DNA from: Lacisediminihabitans profunda
Lineage (GTDB): Bacteria > Actinomycetota > Actinomycetes > Actinomycetales > Microbacteriaceae
DNA length: 64,000 nucleotides
Assembly (NCBI RefSeq): GCF_008040105.1
Contig: NZ_VRMG01000008.1
Location: 1-64,000 of the forward strand
Direction: 5' to 3'
Shown here: positions 20,586-28,892 of the stretch, one piece after another
How the letters are laid out: each line of letters opens with the position of its first letter
Position numbering within the stretch: position 1 is the first letter of the stretch
Notes under the pieces: generated by a model
What the model was told of the DNA's origin: nothing
Databases searched by the model: none
What the model saw: the letters and a program-made list of their open reading frames with translations, nothing else
Position numbers and translations under genes: made by a program

Positions 20586-21590
20586 ATGGATTTCAGATAT
20601 CTCGGCAACAGCGGCCTCAAGGTCTCGGAGCTCACCTACGGCAACTGGCTCACCCACGGGTCGCAGGTGGAGAACGACACGGCCATCGAGTGCGTGAAGG
20701 CGGCCCTCGAGGTGGGCATCACCAGCTTCGACACGGCGGATGCCTACGCCAATACCGTCGCCGAGAAGGTGCTCGGCAAGGCCCTCAAGGGCGAGCGGCG
20801 CGAGTCGCTGGAGATCTTCACCAAGGTGTACTGGCCCACCGGCCCCAAGGGACATAACGACAGCGGACTGTCGCGCAAGCACATCCTCGAGTCGATCGAC
20901 GGCTCGTTGCAGCGGCTCAAGACCGATTACGTCGACCTCTACCAGGCCCATCGCTACGATGTGGAGACCCCGCTCGAGGAGACCATGCAGGCCTTCGCCG
21001 ACGTCGTGCGGCAGGGCAAGGCCCTCTACATCGGGGTCTCGGAGTGGAACGCCGACCAACTGCGGGCCGGCCACGCCCTCGCGCGGGAACTCGGCATCCA
21101 GCTCATCTCCAACCAGCCGCAGTACTCGATGCTGTGGCGAGTGATCGAGGCGGATGTCGTGCCGGCAGCCCAGGAACTCGGCATCTCCCAGATCGTGTGG
21201 TCCCCGGTGGCCCAGGGCGCCCTCTCCGGCAAGTACCTGCCGGGGGCGCCCCTGCCGAAGGGCACGCGCGCCACCGACAAGAAGGGCGGCGCCGACACCA
21301 TCAAGCGCTTCCTGGCGGATGACGTGCTCACCGCCGTGCAGGAGCTCCGCCCGGTGGCCGAGGAGGCCGGCCTCGACCTCGCCCAGCTGGCGATCGCCTG
21401 GGTGCTGCAGAATCCGAACGTGGCCTCGGCCATCATCGGGGCCTCGAGGCCTCAGCAGGTCGTGTCCAATGTCAAGGCGGCCGGCGTCACGCTCTCCCCG
21501 GACGCGCTGGGCCGCATCGAGTCGGTGATCGGTCATCTCGCCGAGCGTGACCCGTCGCGCACGGTGTCCCCCGAGACCCGCCCGTCCTGA
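20586..21590 (+). CDS. Aldo/keto reductase (Kv-beta-like family)
   Basis: 334 aa NADPH-dependent (beta/alpha)8 reductase. Catalytic tetrad: Asp in FDTADAYAN, Tyr nearby replaced within the DAYANT stretch, Lys in IFTKVYW and His in YQAHRYD. The cofactor end shows IIGASRPQQVVSN. It resembles the potassium-channel beta-subunit/YghZ group of reductases acting on small aldehydes such as methylglyoxal. The substrate is not deducible. Start ATG gives the standard MDFRYLGNSGLKVSEL opening. Confidence 0.93.
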   Translation: MDFRYLGNSGLKVSELTYGNWLTHGSQVENDTAIECVKAALEVGITSFDTADAYANTVAEKVLGKALKGERRESLEIFTKVYWPTGPKGHNDSGLSRKHILESIDGSLQRLKTDYVDLYQAHRYDVETPLEETMQAFADVVRQGKALYIGVSEWNADQLRAGHALARELGIQLISNQPQYSMLWRVIEADVVPAAQELGISQIVWSPVAQGALSGKYLPGAPLPKGTRATDKKGGADTIKRFLADDVLTAVQELRPVAEEAGLDLAQLAIAWVLQNPNVASAIIGASRPQQVVSNVKAAGVTLSPDALGRIESVIGHLAERDPSRTVSPETRPS

Positions 21591-21713
21591 ATCTGATCGT
21601 GTGGCGGGGGCGATCTGTACCCCTTCACGCCGATCGGGGGACAATTCGAAAAGAATTGTGACACGTCACCAAAATTCGGAATACTCCCAGGGCCCATGCG
21701 CTTGCATAGGACT

Positions 21714-22274
21714 ATGACCAATCTCATTGACACTCATCCCTCGTACGTCGTCGGCACCTGGGCCATCGACCCCACCCACTCCACCCTGACCTTCAGCGTC
21801 AAGCACCTCGCGATCAGCAAGGTCCGCGGCTCCTTCGAAAAGTTCGACGTGACCGTCGTCACCGCCGAGGACCCCACCGCCACGACCGTGGAGGCCGTCA
21901 TCGACGTCGCCTCGGTGAACACCGGACAGAAGGACCGCGACGCGCACCTGCGCACGAGCGACTTCTTCCAGGTCGACGAGTTCCCCACGGCCACCTTCAC
22001 CTCCTCGAGCATCGCCATCACCGGCGACGACTTCACGATCAACGGCAGCCTGACGCTGCGCGGCGTCACCAAGCCGGTCACCATCACCGGTGAATTCGGC
22101 GGCATCGTCACCGACGGCTACGGCCAGACCAAGGCCGGCATCACGGCGTCGGCCAAGATCAACCGCCACGACTTCGGCGTGAGCTGGAACGCGGCCCTCG
22201 AGGCCGGCGGACTCACCCTCGGCGACGACATCAGCCTCACCCTCGAGCTCCAGCTCGTGCTGCAGGCCGCCTAA
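21714..22274 (+). CDS. YceI family protein
   Basis: 186 aa beta-barrel protein of the lipocalin-like YceI fold: GTWAIDPTHSTLTFSVKHLAISKVRGSF near the start, then HLRTSDFFQVDEFPTATFTSSSI and TLRGVTKPVTITGEFGG. The family binds polyisoprenoid-type lipids. No signal peptide is present, so this copy is probably cytosolic or released otherwise. The ATG at 21714 begins at MTNLID; an upstream in-frame ATG at 21696 lacks family similarity. The 120 bases upstream include an AT-richer stretch (AAAAGAATTG) that could hold a promoter. Confidence 0.93.
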   Translation: MTNLIDTHPSYVVGTWAIDPTHSTLTFSVKHLAISKVRGSFEKFDVTVVTAEDPTATTVEAVIDVASVNTGQKDRDAHLRTSDFFQVDEFPTATFTSSSIAITGDDFTINGSLTLRGVTKPVTITGEFGGIVTDGYGQTKAGITASAKINRHDFGVSWNAALEAGGLTLGDDISLTLELQLVLQAA

Positions 22275-22290
22275 GCGCCTCCCGATTCAC

Positions 22291-22318
22291 GGGCCCTCGC
22301 GGGAGATCGCGGGGGCCC
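22291..22318. terminator. Bidirectional hairpin terminator candidate
   Basis: GGGCCCTCGCG and CGCGGGGGCCC pair around a short loop between the convergent yceI (stop 22274) and CDF transporter (stop 22360) genes. The stem is strongly GC-rich and a short T-containing tail follows on the plus strand. Position between convergent stops supports use in both directions. Confidence 0.6.
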
Positions 22319-22359
22319 ATCGTCATTAACGCCGGCCGTATGCTGCGACAGGCAGGTTC

Positions 22360-23310
22360 CTAGCGGTGCTGCTCGACCTCGTGCTCGGCGTGCTCGGCCG
22401 GCTCGAGCTGGAAGGTGGAGTGGGCAACGTCGAAGTGCTCCTTGAGGCACTCGCTGAGCGCGTCGAGGAGCCGGTCGGTGCGGTTCTCGCTGAAGATGTA
22501 CGGCTCGACCACAACGTGGGCGGAGAACACGTTCGCCCCGGGAGTGATCGACCACACGTGCACGTCGTGCACCGAGACCACGCCCTCCTTGGAGAGCACG
22601 TGCTCACGGATGAGGTCCACATCCGTGCCGCGGGGAGTGCCCTGGCTGAGCACCCGCAGCACGTCTCGCATGAGCATGATGGCCCTCGGCAGGATGAGAG
22701 CAGCGATGGCAAGCGAGGCGATCGCATCGGCGAGTTCGAAACCGGTGAAGAGGATCACCACGGCCGCAATGACCACCGCGATCGATCCGACGAGGTCGCC
22801 GAGCACCTCGAGGTAGGCCGCACGCATGTTGATCGAGCTCGCCGCTCCGCCGCGAAGCACGAGCAGGGCCGCGGTGTTCGCGATGGCGCCCACCACGGCC
22901 ACGGTGAGCATGAGCGGGGCCTGGACGGCGCCGGCTGACGCACCGGTGAGACGGCCGATCGCCTCGATGAGCACGAACGCGACGACCACGAGCAGGATCG
23001 CGGCGTTGAGGAACGCGGCGAACACCTCCGCCCGGCGGTGGCCGAAGGTGCGCTTGTCGGTGGCAGGGCGGGCGGCCATGAGGGTGGCGATGAGCGCCAC
23101 GACCAGCCCGGTGAGGTCGGAGAGCATATGGCCGGCGTCGGCGAACAGCGCGAGCGACCCCGACACGAGCGCGCCGACCAACTCGATGACGAGCACGGCC
23201 GAGACGATCCCGATCGCGATGCCGAGGCGACGGCGGTTGCCAAGCCCGGTCACCGGATCGACGCCGTGGGAGTGCGCGTGCCCCCCATCGTGACCGCCCG
23301 CAGCATCCAT
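22360..23310 (-). CDS. Cation diffusion facilitator (CzcD/ZitB-like metal exporter)
   Basis: 316 aa. The N-terminus is His-rich (GGHDGGHAHSHG). Six membrane helices follow; the metal site is read from ADAGHMLSD in TM2 (His and Asp) and LEVLGDLVGS in TM5 (Asp), the HD...D pattern typical of zinc exporters. The cytosolic C-terminal domain ends in another His/Glu-rich tail (AEHAEHEVEQHR). It likely expels Zn(II), Co(II) or Cd(II) by proton exchange. ATG at 23310 is preferred to GTG 23319 because GTGGGA provides a ribosome site just upstream. Confidence 0.93.
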   Translation of the reverse strand: MDAAGGHDGGHAHSHGVDPVTGLGNRRRLGIAIGIVSAVLVIELVGALVSGSLALFADAGHMLSDLTGLVVALIATLMAARPATDKRTFGHRRAEVFAAFLNAAILLVVVAFVLIEAIGRLTGASAGAVQAPLMLTVAVVGAIANTAALLVLRGGAASSINMRAAYLEVLGDLVGSIAVVIAAVVILFTGFELADAIASLAIAALILPRAIMLMRDVLRVLSQGTPRGTDVDLIREHVLSKEGVVSVHDVHVWSITPGANVFSAHVVVEPYIFSENRTDRLLDALSECLKEHFDVAHSTFQLEPAEHAEHEVEQHR

Positions 23311-23422
23311 GGTTCCCACTCTAGGAAGCCCGAAGCGGGTATTCCACCAATCCGGCTAGTCGGGAATGACCACCGTTCTCAGTAGCGATCCGCCCGGTCG
23401 GCCGACAGAGGACAATGGCACA

Positions 23423-24166
23423 GTGAACTTCGTACCCACCGCGATCGCCGTCGGCGTGCTCATCGCCATCGCGACCGGACTTCTTCTGGCACGAGGCATC
23501 CCGCGACCCTGGGGGCCGATCTGGGCGATCGCGCGCGCCGCCCTTCAACTCGGCCTGCTCACCCTGATCCTGGGCGGCATCATCTCCGACGAGCGCTGGG
23601 TGGCCGTGGCCCTGGTGGTGATGTTCGGAGCCGCCGTCTACACCGTGTCCCGCCGGGTCGCCCGGTCGCGCGTCGAGGTCGCGATCGTCGCCGGATCACT
23701 CGCCGTGGGCCTCGCGGTGCCGCTGATCACCGTGTTCGTCTCGGGCGCTATCGAGTTCTCCGGCCGCTACCTGCTCGCGGTCGGCGGGATCATCATCGGC
23801 GGCACGATGAGCGTCGCGACTCTCGCAGGGCGGCACTTCCGGGAGGCGCTCCTGAGTCGCCAGGACGAGGTCGAGGGCTGGTTGGCTCTCGGCGCGACAC
23901 CACGGCAGTCGGTGCGTGATCTCGCGACCCGTGCAGTGTTCGGCGCGCTCATCCCCACCACCGACCAGACCCGCACCACCGGCCTCGTCGCCTTGCCCGG
24001 GTCGTTCGTCGGCGCGATCTTCGGCGGGGCATCCGTGCTGCAGGCCGGGGTGTTCCAGCTCGTGGTTCTCACGAGCATCCTCGCCTCGGGGGTCATCACA
24101 TCGATGCTCCTCACCACCGGATTCAGCGGCGCCGTCGGGCTTCTGGGCGTGCGCCTCAGCGATTAG
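23423..24166 (+). CDS. FetB/UPF0014-type ABC transporter permease
   Basis: 247 aa with about seven hydrophobic segments and the family motifs VGGIIIGGTMSVATLAGR, EGWLALGATPRQSVRD and TTGLVALPGSFVGAIFGGASVLQAGVFQLVVL. FetB works with the ATPase FetA in iron export and peroxide resistance in E. coli; no fetA lies next to it here. GTG at 23423 (VNFVPTA) with AGAGGA ten bases upstream is preferred; ATG at 23366 is an alternative that adds 19 residues unlike the family. Confidence 0.85.
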   Translation: MNFVPTAIAVGVLIAIATGLLLARGIPRPWGPIWAIARAALQLGLLTLILGGIISDERWVAVALVVMFGAAVYTVSRRVARSRVEVAIVAGSLAVGLAVPLITVFVSGAIEFSGRYLLAVGGIIIGGTMSVATLAGRHFREALLSRQDEVEGWLALGATPRQSVRDLATRAVFGALIPTTDQTRTTGLVALPGSFVGAIFGGASVLQAGVFQLVVLTSILASGVITSMLLTTGFSGAVGLLGVRLSD

Positions 24167-24176
24167 TGCCGAGCGA

Positions 24177-24686
24177 CTAGACCCGAAAGACCAGCAGGGT
24201 GCTGGACGCCGTGGCGATGAGCTTGCCGTTCGCGTCGTGCACCGTGCCCTCGGCGAAGGCCGCCCGCGTGCCCGGCTTGGTGACGATCCCGACCGCCGTG
24301 AGTTGCCCGGTGTCGGCCATCACGGGCCGCAGGTAGCTCACCTTGATCTCGAGGGACGTGTAGCCCTGTCCCTGGGGCAGAGTCGTCTGCACCGCGCAGC
24401 CGAGCACCGAGTCCAGCAGCGTGCACACCAGCCCGCCATGCACCGTTCCGATGGGGTTGTAGTGCGATTCGTCCGGATCGCAGGTGAAGGTCACCCTGCC
24501 GACCTCGGCGGCGACGGGCCGCATCCTCATCAGGTGCACGATCGGGGGCGCCGGGATCGCCTCGTCGATGAGGGCTTGGATGTACTCGAGGCCCGACATC
24601 GTCTTGGCCAGTTCCGCGCCGATCAGCGGGTCCTCCCAGGTGACGGTCCTCGATCGATCGGTGAGTTCGTTCTCGTCGGTAGTCAC
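24177..24686 (-). CDS. PaaI-type hotdog-fold thioesterase
   Basis: 169 aa. The hotdog acyl-CoA thioesterase pattern is NPIGTVHGGLVCTLLDSVLGCAV, with the conserved HGG and the catalytic Asp of the central helix, then YTSLEIKVSYLRPV. A 55-residue N-terminal extension precedes it. Such enzymes hydrolyse phenylacetyl- or other acyl-CoA thioesters. GTG at 24686 is chosen because AAAGGA lies six bases before it. It converges on the FetB gene with a 10-base gap. Confidence 0.9.
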   Translation of the reverse strand: MTTDENELTDRSRTVTWEDPLIGAELAKTMSGLEYIQALIDEAIPAPPIVHLMRMRPVAAEVGRVTFTCDPDESHYNPIGTVHGGLVCTLLDSVLGCAVQTTLPQGQGYTSLEIKVSYLRPVMADTGQLTAVGIVTKPGTRAAFAEGTVHDANGKLIATASSTLLVFRV

Positions 24687-24802
24687 AGCGATCCTTTCCG
24701 CGCTCCAGCCTAGGTGCGGCCCGTTCCCAGAGCACCGTGACGGAATGCGCCGCCCCCCGCCGCACGTTGGACGAGGCAGGACAACACGATCGGAGCTCGA
24801 CC

Positions 24803-25363
24803 ATGACGGAGCACAGCGACTGGCTGAACCTGCAGAAGCAGGCACACCGGGAGTTCGCCACGCGACTCGACGGGGTCACCGACTGGGACGCCCCCACCCC
24901 GGACACCGAGTGGAACGTGCGGGATCTCGTGCGCCACGTCGTGGAGGATCAACAGTGGGTGCCGCACCTGCTCGCGGGCCGCACCGTCGAGCAGGCGAGG
25001 CGTGTGCTGCAGCCCCTCGGCGACGACCTCAGGGCCGAGTGGCGCCTGTACTCGCTTGCGGCCACGGCGGCGTGGCAGGAGGCGTCACCCTCGACTCTGG
25101 TGCGGCTGTCGCGAGACAAGGTTTCCGTCACCGACTACCTGCGCGAGCAGGTGGGCGACGTGACCATCCACTCGTGGGACCTCGCCCGAGCGGTCGGCGC
25201 GTCCGAGGAGTTGGATGCCGCACTCGTCGAGGCGGTGTGGACCCTCTTCGAGCCTCAGCGCGACACCCTGGCCGCGAGCGGGCTCTACGCCCCGCCCGTG
25301 CCGCTGCCCGAGGACGCGCCGCTGCAGTCCAGGCTGCTCGCGATGACCGGCCGCACCCCCTAA
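24803..25363 (+). CDS. TIGR03086/MDMPI-type metal-binding protein (DinB-like fold)
   Basis: 186 aa. The maleylpyruvate-isomerase N-terminal type four-helix bundle is recognisable from WNVRDLVRHVVEDQQWVPHLL (first His and Glu of the metal site) and VTIHSWDLARAVG (second His). Family members bind zinc and act as mycothiol-dependent enzymes in actinobacteria, but the reaction of this one is unknown. It starts at an ATG 117 bases from the divergent thioesterase start. Confidence 0.88.
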   Translation: MTEHSDWLNLQKQAHREFATRLDGVTDWDAPTPDTEWNVRDLVRHVVEDQQWVPHLLAGRTVEQARRVLQPLGDDLRAEWRLYSLAATAAWQEASPSTLVRLSRDKVSVTDYLREQVGDVTIHSWDLARAVGASEELDAALVEAVWTLFEPQRDTLAASGLYAPPVPLPEDAPLQSRLLAMTGRTP

Positions 25364-25375
25364 AAGCCGGCGATG

Positions 25376-26353
25376 CTAGAAGCCGGCGATGGCGTGCGGG
25401 ATGTAGGCCGCCTCGAGCTCGGCGACCTCCTCGGAATCGAGGTGGAGTTCGAGCGCGGCCACGGCATCCTCCAGGTGCGAGAGCTTGGTCGCCCCCACGA
25501 TCGGCGACGTGACCGCCTCGCGCCCCGCCACCCACGCGAGCGCCACCTGGGCCCGCGGAACACCGCGCCGCTGGGCGACCGAGGCCACGGCATCCGCCAC
25601 CCTGCGGTCGGATTCCTCCGCCTGCCGGTAGAGGGTCGCGCCGAACTCGTCGGTCTGCGACCTCGCGGTCGACGCATCCCAGTCGCGCGTGAGCCTGCCG
25701 CGGGCGAGCGGGCTCCACGGCAGCACCCCGATGCCCTGATCGAGGCAGAACGGGTGCATCTCGCGCTCCTCCTCGCGGTTGATGAGGTTGTAGTGGTCCT
25801 GCATCGACACGAAGCGCGTCCAGCCGCCCAGGTCTGCCGCATGCTGCGCCTGGGCGAACTGCCAGGCGAACATGGACGAGGCCCCGATGTACCGGGCCTT
25901 GCCCGCCTTCACGACATCGTGCAGCGCCTCCATCGTCTCCTCGATCGGCACCGTCGGGTCCCAACGGTGGATCTGGTAGAGATCGACGTAGTCGGTGCCG
26001 AGACGGCTGAGGCTCGCGTCGATCTGCTCCATGATGTGCACCCGGGAGAGCCCGCGGCCGTTGGGGCCGGGGCGCATGGTTCCGTTTACCTTCGTGGCGA
26101 TCACGACCTCCTCGCGCCGCGAGAATTCGCCGAGGGCACGACCCAGGATCTCCTCGCTCGAGCCGAGCGAATACACGTTGGCCGTGTCGAAGGTGGTGAT
26201 GCCGAGTTCGAGGGCGCGCCGGATGAACGGTCGGCTCTGTTCCTCGGTGAGGGTCCAGTCGTGGCTTCCGCGCTGCGGATCGCCGTAGCTCATGCAGCCG
26301 AGGGTGATCGACGATACTTCGAGTCCGCTGCTGCCCAGTTTCTTGTAGTCCAT
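25376..26353 (-). CDS. Aldo/keto reductase
   Basis: 325 aa. Opening MDYKKLGSSGLEVSSITLG, Asp/Tyr of the active site in FDTANVYSLGSSEE, Lys in VIATKVNG, His in YQIHRWD, and IVGATKLSHLEDAV in the cofactor pocket. It is close to the aryl-alcohol dehydrogenase-like aldo/keto reductases. Its stop lies within a short direct duplication (agccggcgatg at 25366 and 25382) that separates it from the convergent upstream gene by 12 bases. Confidence 0.94.
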   Translation of the reverse strand: MDYKKLGSSGLEVSSITLGCMSYGDPQRGSHDWTLTEEQSRPFIRRALELGITTFDTANVYSLGSSEEILGRALGEFSRREEVVIATKVNGTMRPGPNGRGLSRVHIMEQIDASLSRLGTDYVDLYQIHRWDPTVPIEETMEALHDVVKAGKARYIGASSMFAWQFAQAQHAADLGGWTRFVSMQDHYNLINREEEREMHPFCLDQGIGVLPWSPLARGRLTRDWDASTARSQTDEFGATLYRQAEESDRRVADAVASVAQRRGVPRAQVALAWVAGREAVTSPIVGATKLSHLEDAVAALELHLDSEEVAELEAAYIPHAIAGF

Positions 26354-26414
26354 GCCTCAAGTCTGCCCCTCCTGCCGCCAGGCTGTGTCGCCGGCTGCTC
26401 GTACGATGGGGGCC

Positions 26415-26996
26415 ATGGTTGCCAACCACGAGAAGCCGGTGCTGCACTTCGCCACGGCCGACGAATGGCGCGACTGGCTTGCGGAGCATTACACCGAGCC
26501 GGGCGGGGTGCGGCTGATGCTGCGCAAGACGAGTTCTACGCTCCCCGGAATCGGCGTTGAGCAGGCCCTCGACGAGGCACTCTGTTTCGGCTGGATCGAC
26601 GGCCAGCGGGCGGCTTTCGACGAGCACTACTTCCTCCAGGCCTACAGTCCGCGTCGCGCGCGCAGCCCCTGGTCGCAGATCAACCGCGACCATGTGGCGC
26701 GGTTGACCGCCGACGGCCGGATGCGCCCATCCGGCCTCGCCGAGGTGGATCGGGCCAAGGCCGACGGCCGTTGGGATGCCGCCTACCGCCAGAAGACCGC
26801 GGAGGTCCCTCCCGACCTGCGGGCGGCCCTCGATGCGAACCCGCCCGCTGCCGCGCTCTACGCGACGCTCTCGAGCCAGAACCGGTTCGCCATCCTCTTC
26901 CGGGTCGCCTCGGTCACCCGGCCGTCCACGCGCGCCGCGAAGATCGACACGTTCGTAGCGATGCTCGCCCGCGGCGAGACCATCTACCCGCAGTAG
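26415..26996 (+). CDS. YdeI/OmpD-associated family protein
   Basis: 193 aa. The family pattern is W.DWLAEHY...GVRLMLRKTSS, then ALDEALCFGWIDGQ, YFLQAYSPRRARSPWSQINRD and a C-terminal helical bundle. The molecular function is not established; members have been linked to membrane-active peptide and bile resistance in firmicutes. Start ATG at 26415 is preferred to 26406 because the fold begins immediately after it. It converges on the GNAT gene across 476 bases of repeat-containing non-coding DNA. Confidence 0.88.
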   Translation: MVANHEKPVLHFATADEWRDWLAEHYTEPGGVRLMLRKTSSTLPGIGVEQALDEALCFGWIDGQRAAFDEHYFLQAYSPRRARSPWSQINRDHVARLTADGRMRPSGLAEVDRAKADGRWDAAYRQKTAEVPPDLRAALDANPPAAALYATLSSQNRFAILFRVASVTRPSTRAAKIDTFVAMLARGETIYPQ

Positions 26997-27087
26997 CGCG
27001 CACCTGTTCGCGTCGCACGCGCACTCCGTTGGGCGCCGCGCGTTCCGGGCGCACCGCGTTGGGCACCGCGCCCACCTAATTGGGCGC

Positions 27088-27145
27088 CGCGGTCCCGCGC
27101 GCACCCCGTTGTGCGTCGCGGTCCCGCGCGCACCCCGTTGTGCGT
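27088..27145. repeat. Two tandem copies of a 29-base repeat plus 7-base repeats
   Basis: A 29-base unit beginning cgcggtcccgcgcgcacccc occurs at 27088-27116 and again, unchanged, at 27117-27145. It is followed by three cgagcgt units (27146-27166). More degenerate relatives of the unit (gcgcaccgcgttgggcac) extend back to about 27020. The region 26997-27472 between convergent genes contains no gene I can support; besides these repeats it holds the palindromic element at 27244 and two ggcaggaaccc copies (27304, 27327). Confidence 0.7.
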
Positions 27146-27243
27146 CGAGCGTCGAGCGTCGAGCGCCGCGCGTCGCAGGCGCACACCGCCGCGCGTCCCG
27201 GGCCGCACCCCGCTTCGGCGTCGCGCCCACCCCCACGGCACGT

Positions 27244-27299
27244 CGAGTGGGCAATAGTGGCGGAAAGACTCGCGGTTTGGGTGCACTTTTGCCCACTCA
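27244..27299. repeat. 54-base palindromic element, copy 2
   Basis: Bounded by CGAGTGGGC (27244-27252) and GCCCACTC (27291-27298); the 54-base core 27245-27298 aligns without gaps to 16056-16109. Shared blocks are the first 11 bases, GTGGCG, AAGACT and the last nine bases; the central loop differs. It lies between convergent genes. Two such matches in 64 kb suggest a dispersed family. Confidence 0.75.
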
Positions 27300-27472
27300 C
27301 CGGGGCAGGAACCCAAAGAGCACCGCGGCAGGAACCCGGAAGAGGTGGCCGGCGGGGAAGCCCGAAGGAGTGGCGAAGGAGCGGCGGAATCGCGCAGAGT
27401 AACCCGCACGACCGGCATGAAGCCCCGGCAGCGCGGCGCGAAGACCGGTCTCCAGGGCACGGTCAGGAGCGG

Positions 27473-27967
27473 TCAGAGGCCCGCGGCCAGCAGCGCCACC
27501 CGTACGGCGCCGCCCTTGGTGTCCTGCTCGCCCACGCGCTCGAACCCCAGTCGCGCATGGAAGGCAAGAGACCCGGGGTTCGGCGGGAGCACGTTCACCT
27601 CGCAGGTCACCTCCGCGCGACCCTCGGTGCGGGCGAGGGTGAAGACGGCGTCGTAGAGCATCCGCCCGATGCCGGACCCTCGGGCGGCCTCGCTCACGAC
27701 GATTCGGTCGACGTAGAGGAAGTCGGTCCCCCGGCCCTCGAAGAAGCGGAAATTCTCGCTCGGGTAGTCGGCGCCGGGCCGCATTCCGATCACAAACCCC
27801 AGCACTGTCGACTCGTCCGCCCCGTCGACAGCGACGCTGGCGAATCCGGCGAGCCTCAGCAACTCGGCCATCTCGTCGATCGACGTGATCGGCACGGCCG
27901 GATGGGCAGCGTCGTTGAGGAGCACGACCTGGGCGAGGTCCTGGGCGGTGAGGTCGCGAAGAAGCAT
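27473..27967 (-). CDS. GNAT family N-acetyltransferase
   Basis: 164 aa. The acetyl-CoA motif A is read from DRIVVSEAARGSGIGRMLYDAVF (Q/RxxGxG/A type: ARGSGIG), followed by the motif B region NPGSLAFHARLGFERV. The acceptor substrate is unknown. The ATG start gives MLLRDLTAQDLAQV, a usual GNAT opening. It is followed upstream by the PspC gene in the same orientation with a 28-base gap. Confidence 0.92.
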   Translation of the reverse strand: MLLRDLTAQDLAQVVLLNDAAHPAVPITSIDEMAELLRLAGFASVAVDGADESTVLGFVIGMRPGADYPSENFRFFEGRGTDFLYVDRIVVSEAARGSGIGRMLYDAVFTLARTEGRAEVTCEVNVLPPNPGSLAFHARLGFERVGEQDTKGGAVRVALLAAGL

Positions 27968-27995
27968 GCACCAAGTCTGCCCGTTCCCGAGCGCG

Positions 27996-28178
27996 TCAGT
28001 CGCCCTCGGGAACCAGGATCCAGAGCGCGATGTAGATGAGGAACTGGGGTCCGGGGAGGAGACAGGAGATCACGAAGACCCAGCGCACGAGGGCGGGACT
28101 CCAGCCGTAGCGCCTCGCGATGCCGGCGCAGACTCCCGCGATGATTCGTCCCTGTCGTGGTCTCGTGAGTTCAGCCAT
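27996..28178 (-). CDS. PspC domain small membrane protein
   Basis: 60 aa, almost entirely one PspC domain: GRIIAGVCAGIARRYGWSPALVRWVFVISCLLPGPQFLIYIALWILVPE. The family belongs to envelope-stress systems; small solo PspC proteins are common in actinobacteria. The ATG at 28178 (MAELTRP) begins right at the domain. Probably co-transcribed with the GNAT gene downstream. Confidence 0.93.
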   Translation of the reverse strand: MAELTRPRQGRIIAGVCAGIARRYGWSPALVRWVFVISCLLPGPQFLIYIALWILVPEGD

Positions 28179-28260
28179 GCTGCAAGCATTCCACGGGGAG
28201 CGTCGGCGCGTTATCGGGCTAACCCCCGAAATCATCACCGGCGGGTGGTCTAATCGGCTC

Positions 28261-28890
28261 ATGCGACACCGTCACACCACCCTTCGTCTCATGGTCATGC
28301 TCCTCGTCGGGGTGATCGCCGCGATCATCACCGGCGCCTTCGGCGAGTGGGTCTATGCACCGACCGTCGGCTGGGCGGCCGCCACCCTCGTCTACTCCAC
28401 CTGGGTCTGGGGCTCGATCGCCCGCCAGGATGCGTCCCAGACCGCGACGCATGCGAGCCGCGAGGAGCCCAACCGCGCGATCGCCGATCTGCTCGTGCTG
28501 ATTCTGAGCATCGCGAGCCTGTTCGCGGTGGTGGTCGTGCTCGCGAACGCGGCGAACGTGGCCGGCGCCGGCAAGGCCCTGCTGGCGACCCTCGCCCTCG
28601 TGAGCGTCGCGCTGTCCTGGATCCTGCTGCACACGCTCTACACGCTGCGCTACGCCCGCCTGTATTACACCTCGGGAAAGGGCATCGACTTCAATCAGTC
28701 CGATCCGCCGCAGTACACCGACTTCGCCTACCTGTCGTTCACGCTCGGCATGACCTACCAGGTGTCTGACACCAACATCACCAATCACGCGATCCGCGCC
28801 ACGGCGCTGCGGCACTCGCTGCTCTCGTTCCTGTTCGGCTCGGTGATTCTGGCGTCCACGATCAACCTGGTGGTCAACCTGACGCACTGA
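28261..28890 (+). CDS. DUF1345 family membrane protein
   Basis: 209 aa with about five hydrophobic segments. The family's C-terminal signature is present: FNQSDPPQYTDFAYLSFTLG followed by MTYQVSDTNI and LRHSLLSFLFGSVILASTINLVVNL. No function is known. Start ATG at 28261, divergent from the PspC gene by 82 bases. Its stop is two bases from that of the convergent DUF3097 gene. Confidence 0.93.
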   Translation: MRHRHTTLRLMVMLLVGVIAAIITGAFGEWVYAPTVGWAAATLVYSTWVWGSIARQDASQTATHASREEPNRAIADLLVLILSIASLFAVVVVLANAANVAGAGKALLATLALVSVALSWILLHTLYTLRYARLYYTSGKGIDFNQSDPPQYTDFAYLSFTLGMTYQVSDTNITNHAIRATALRHSLLSFLFGSVILASTINLVVNLTH

Positions 28891-28892
28891 CG

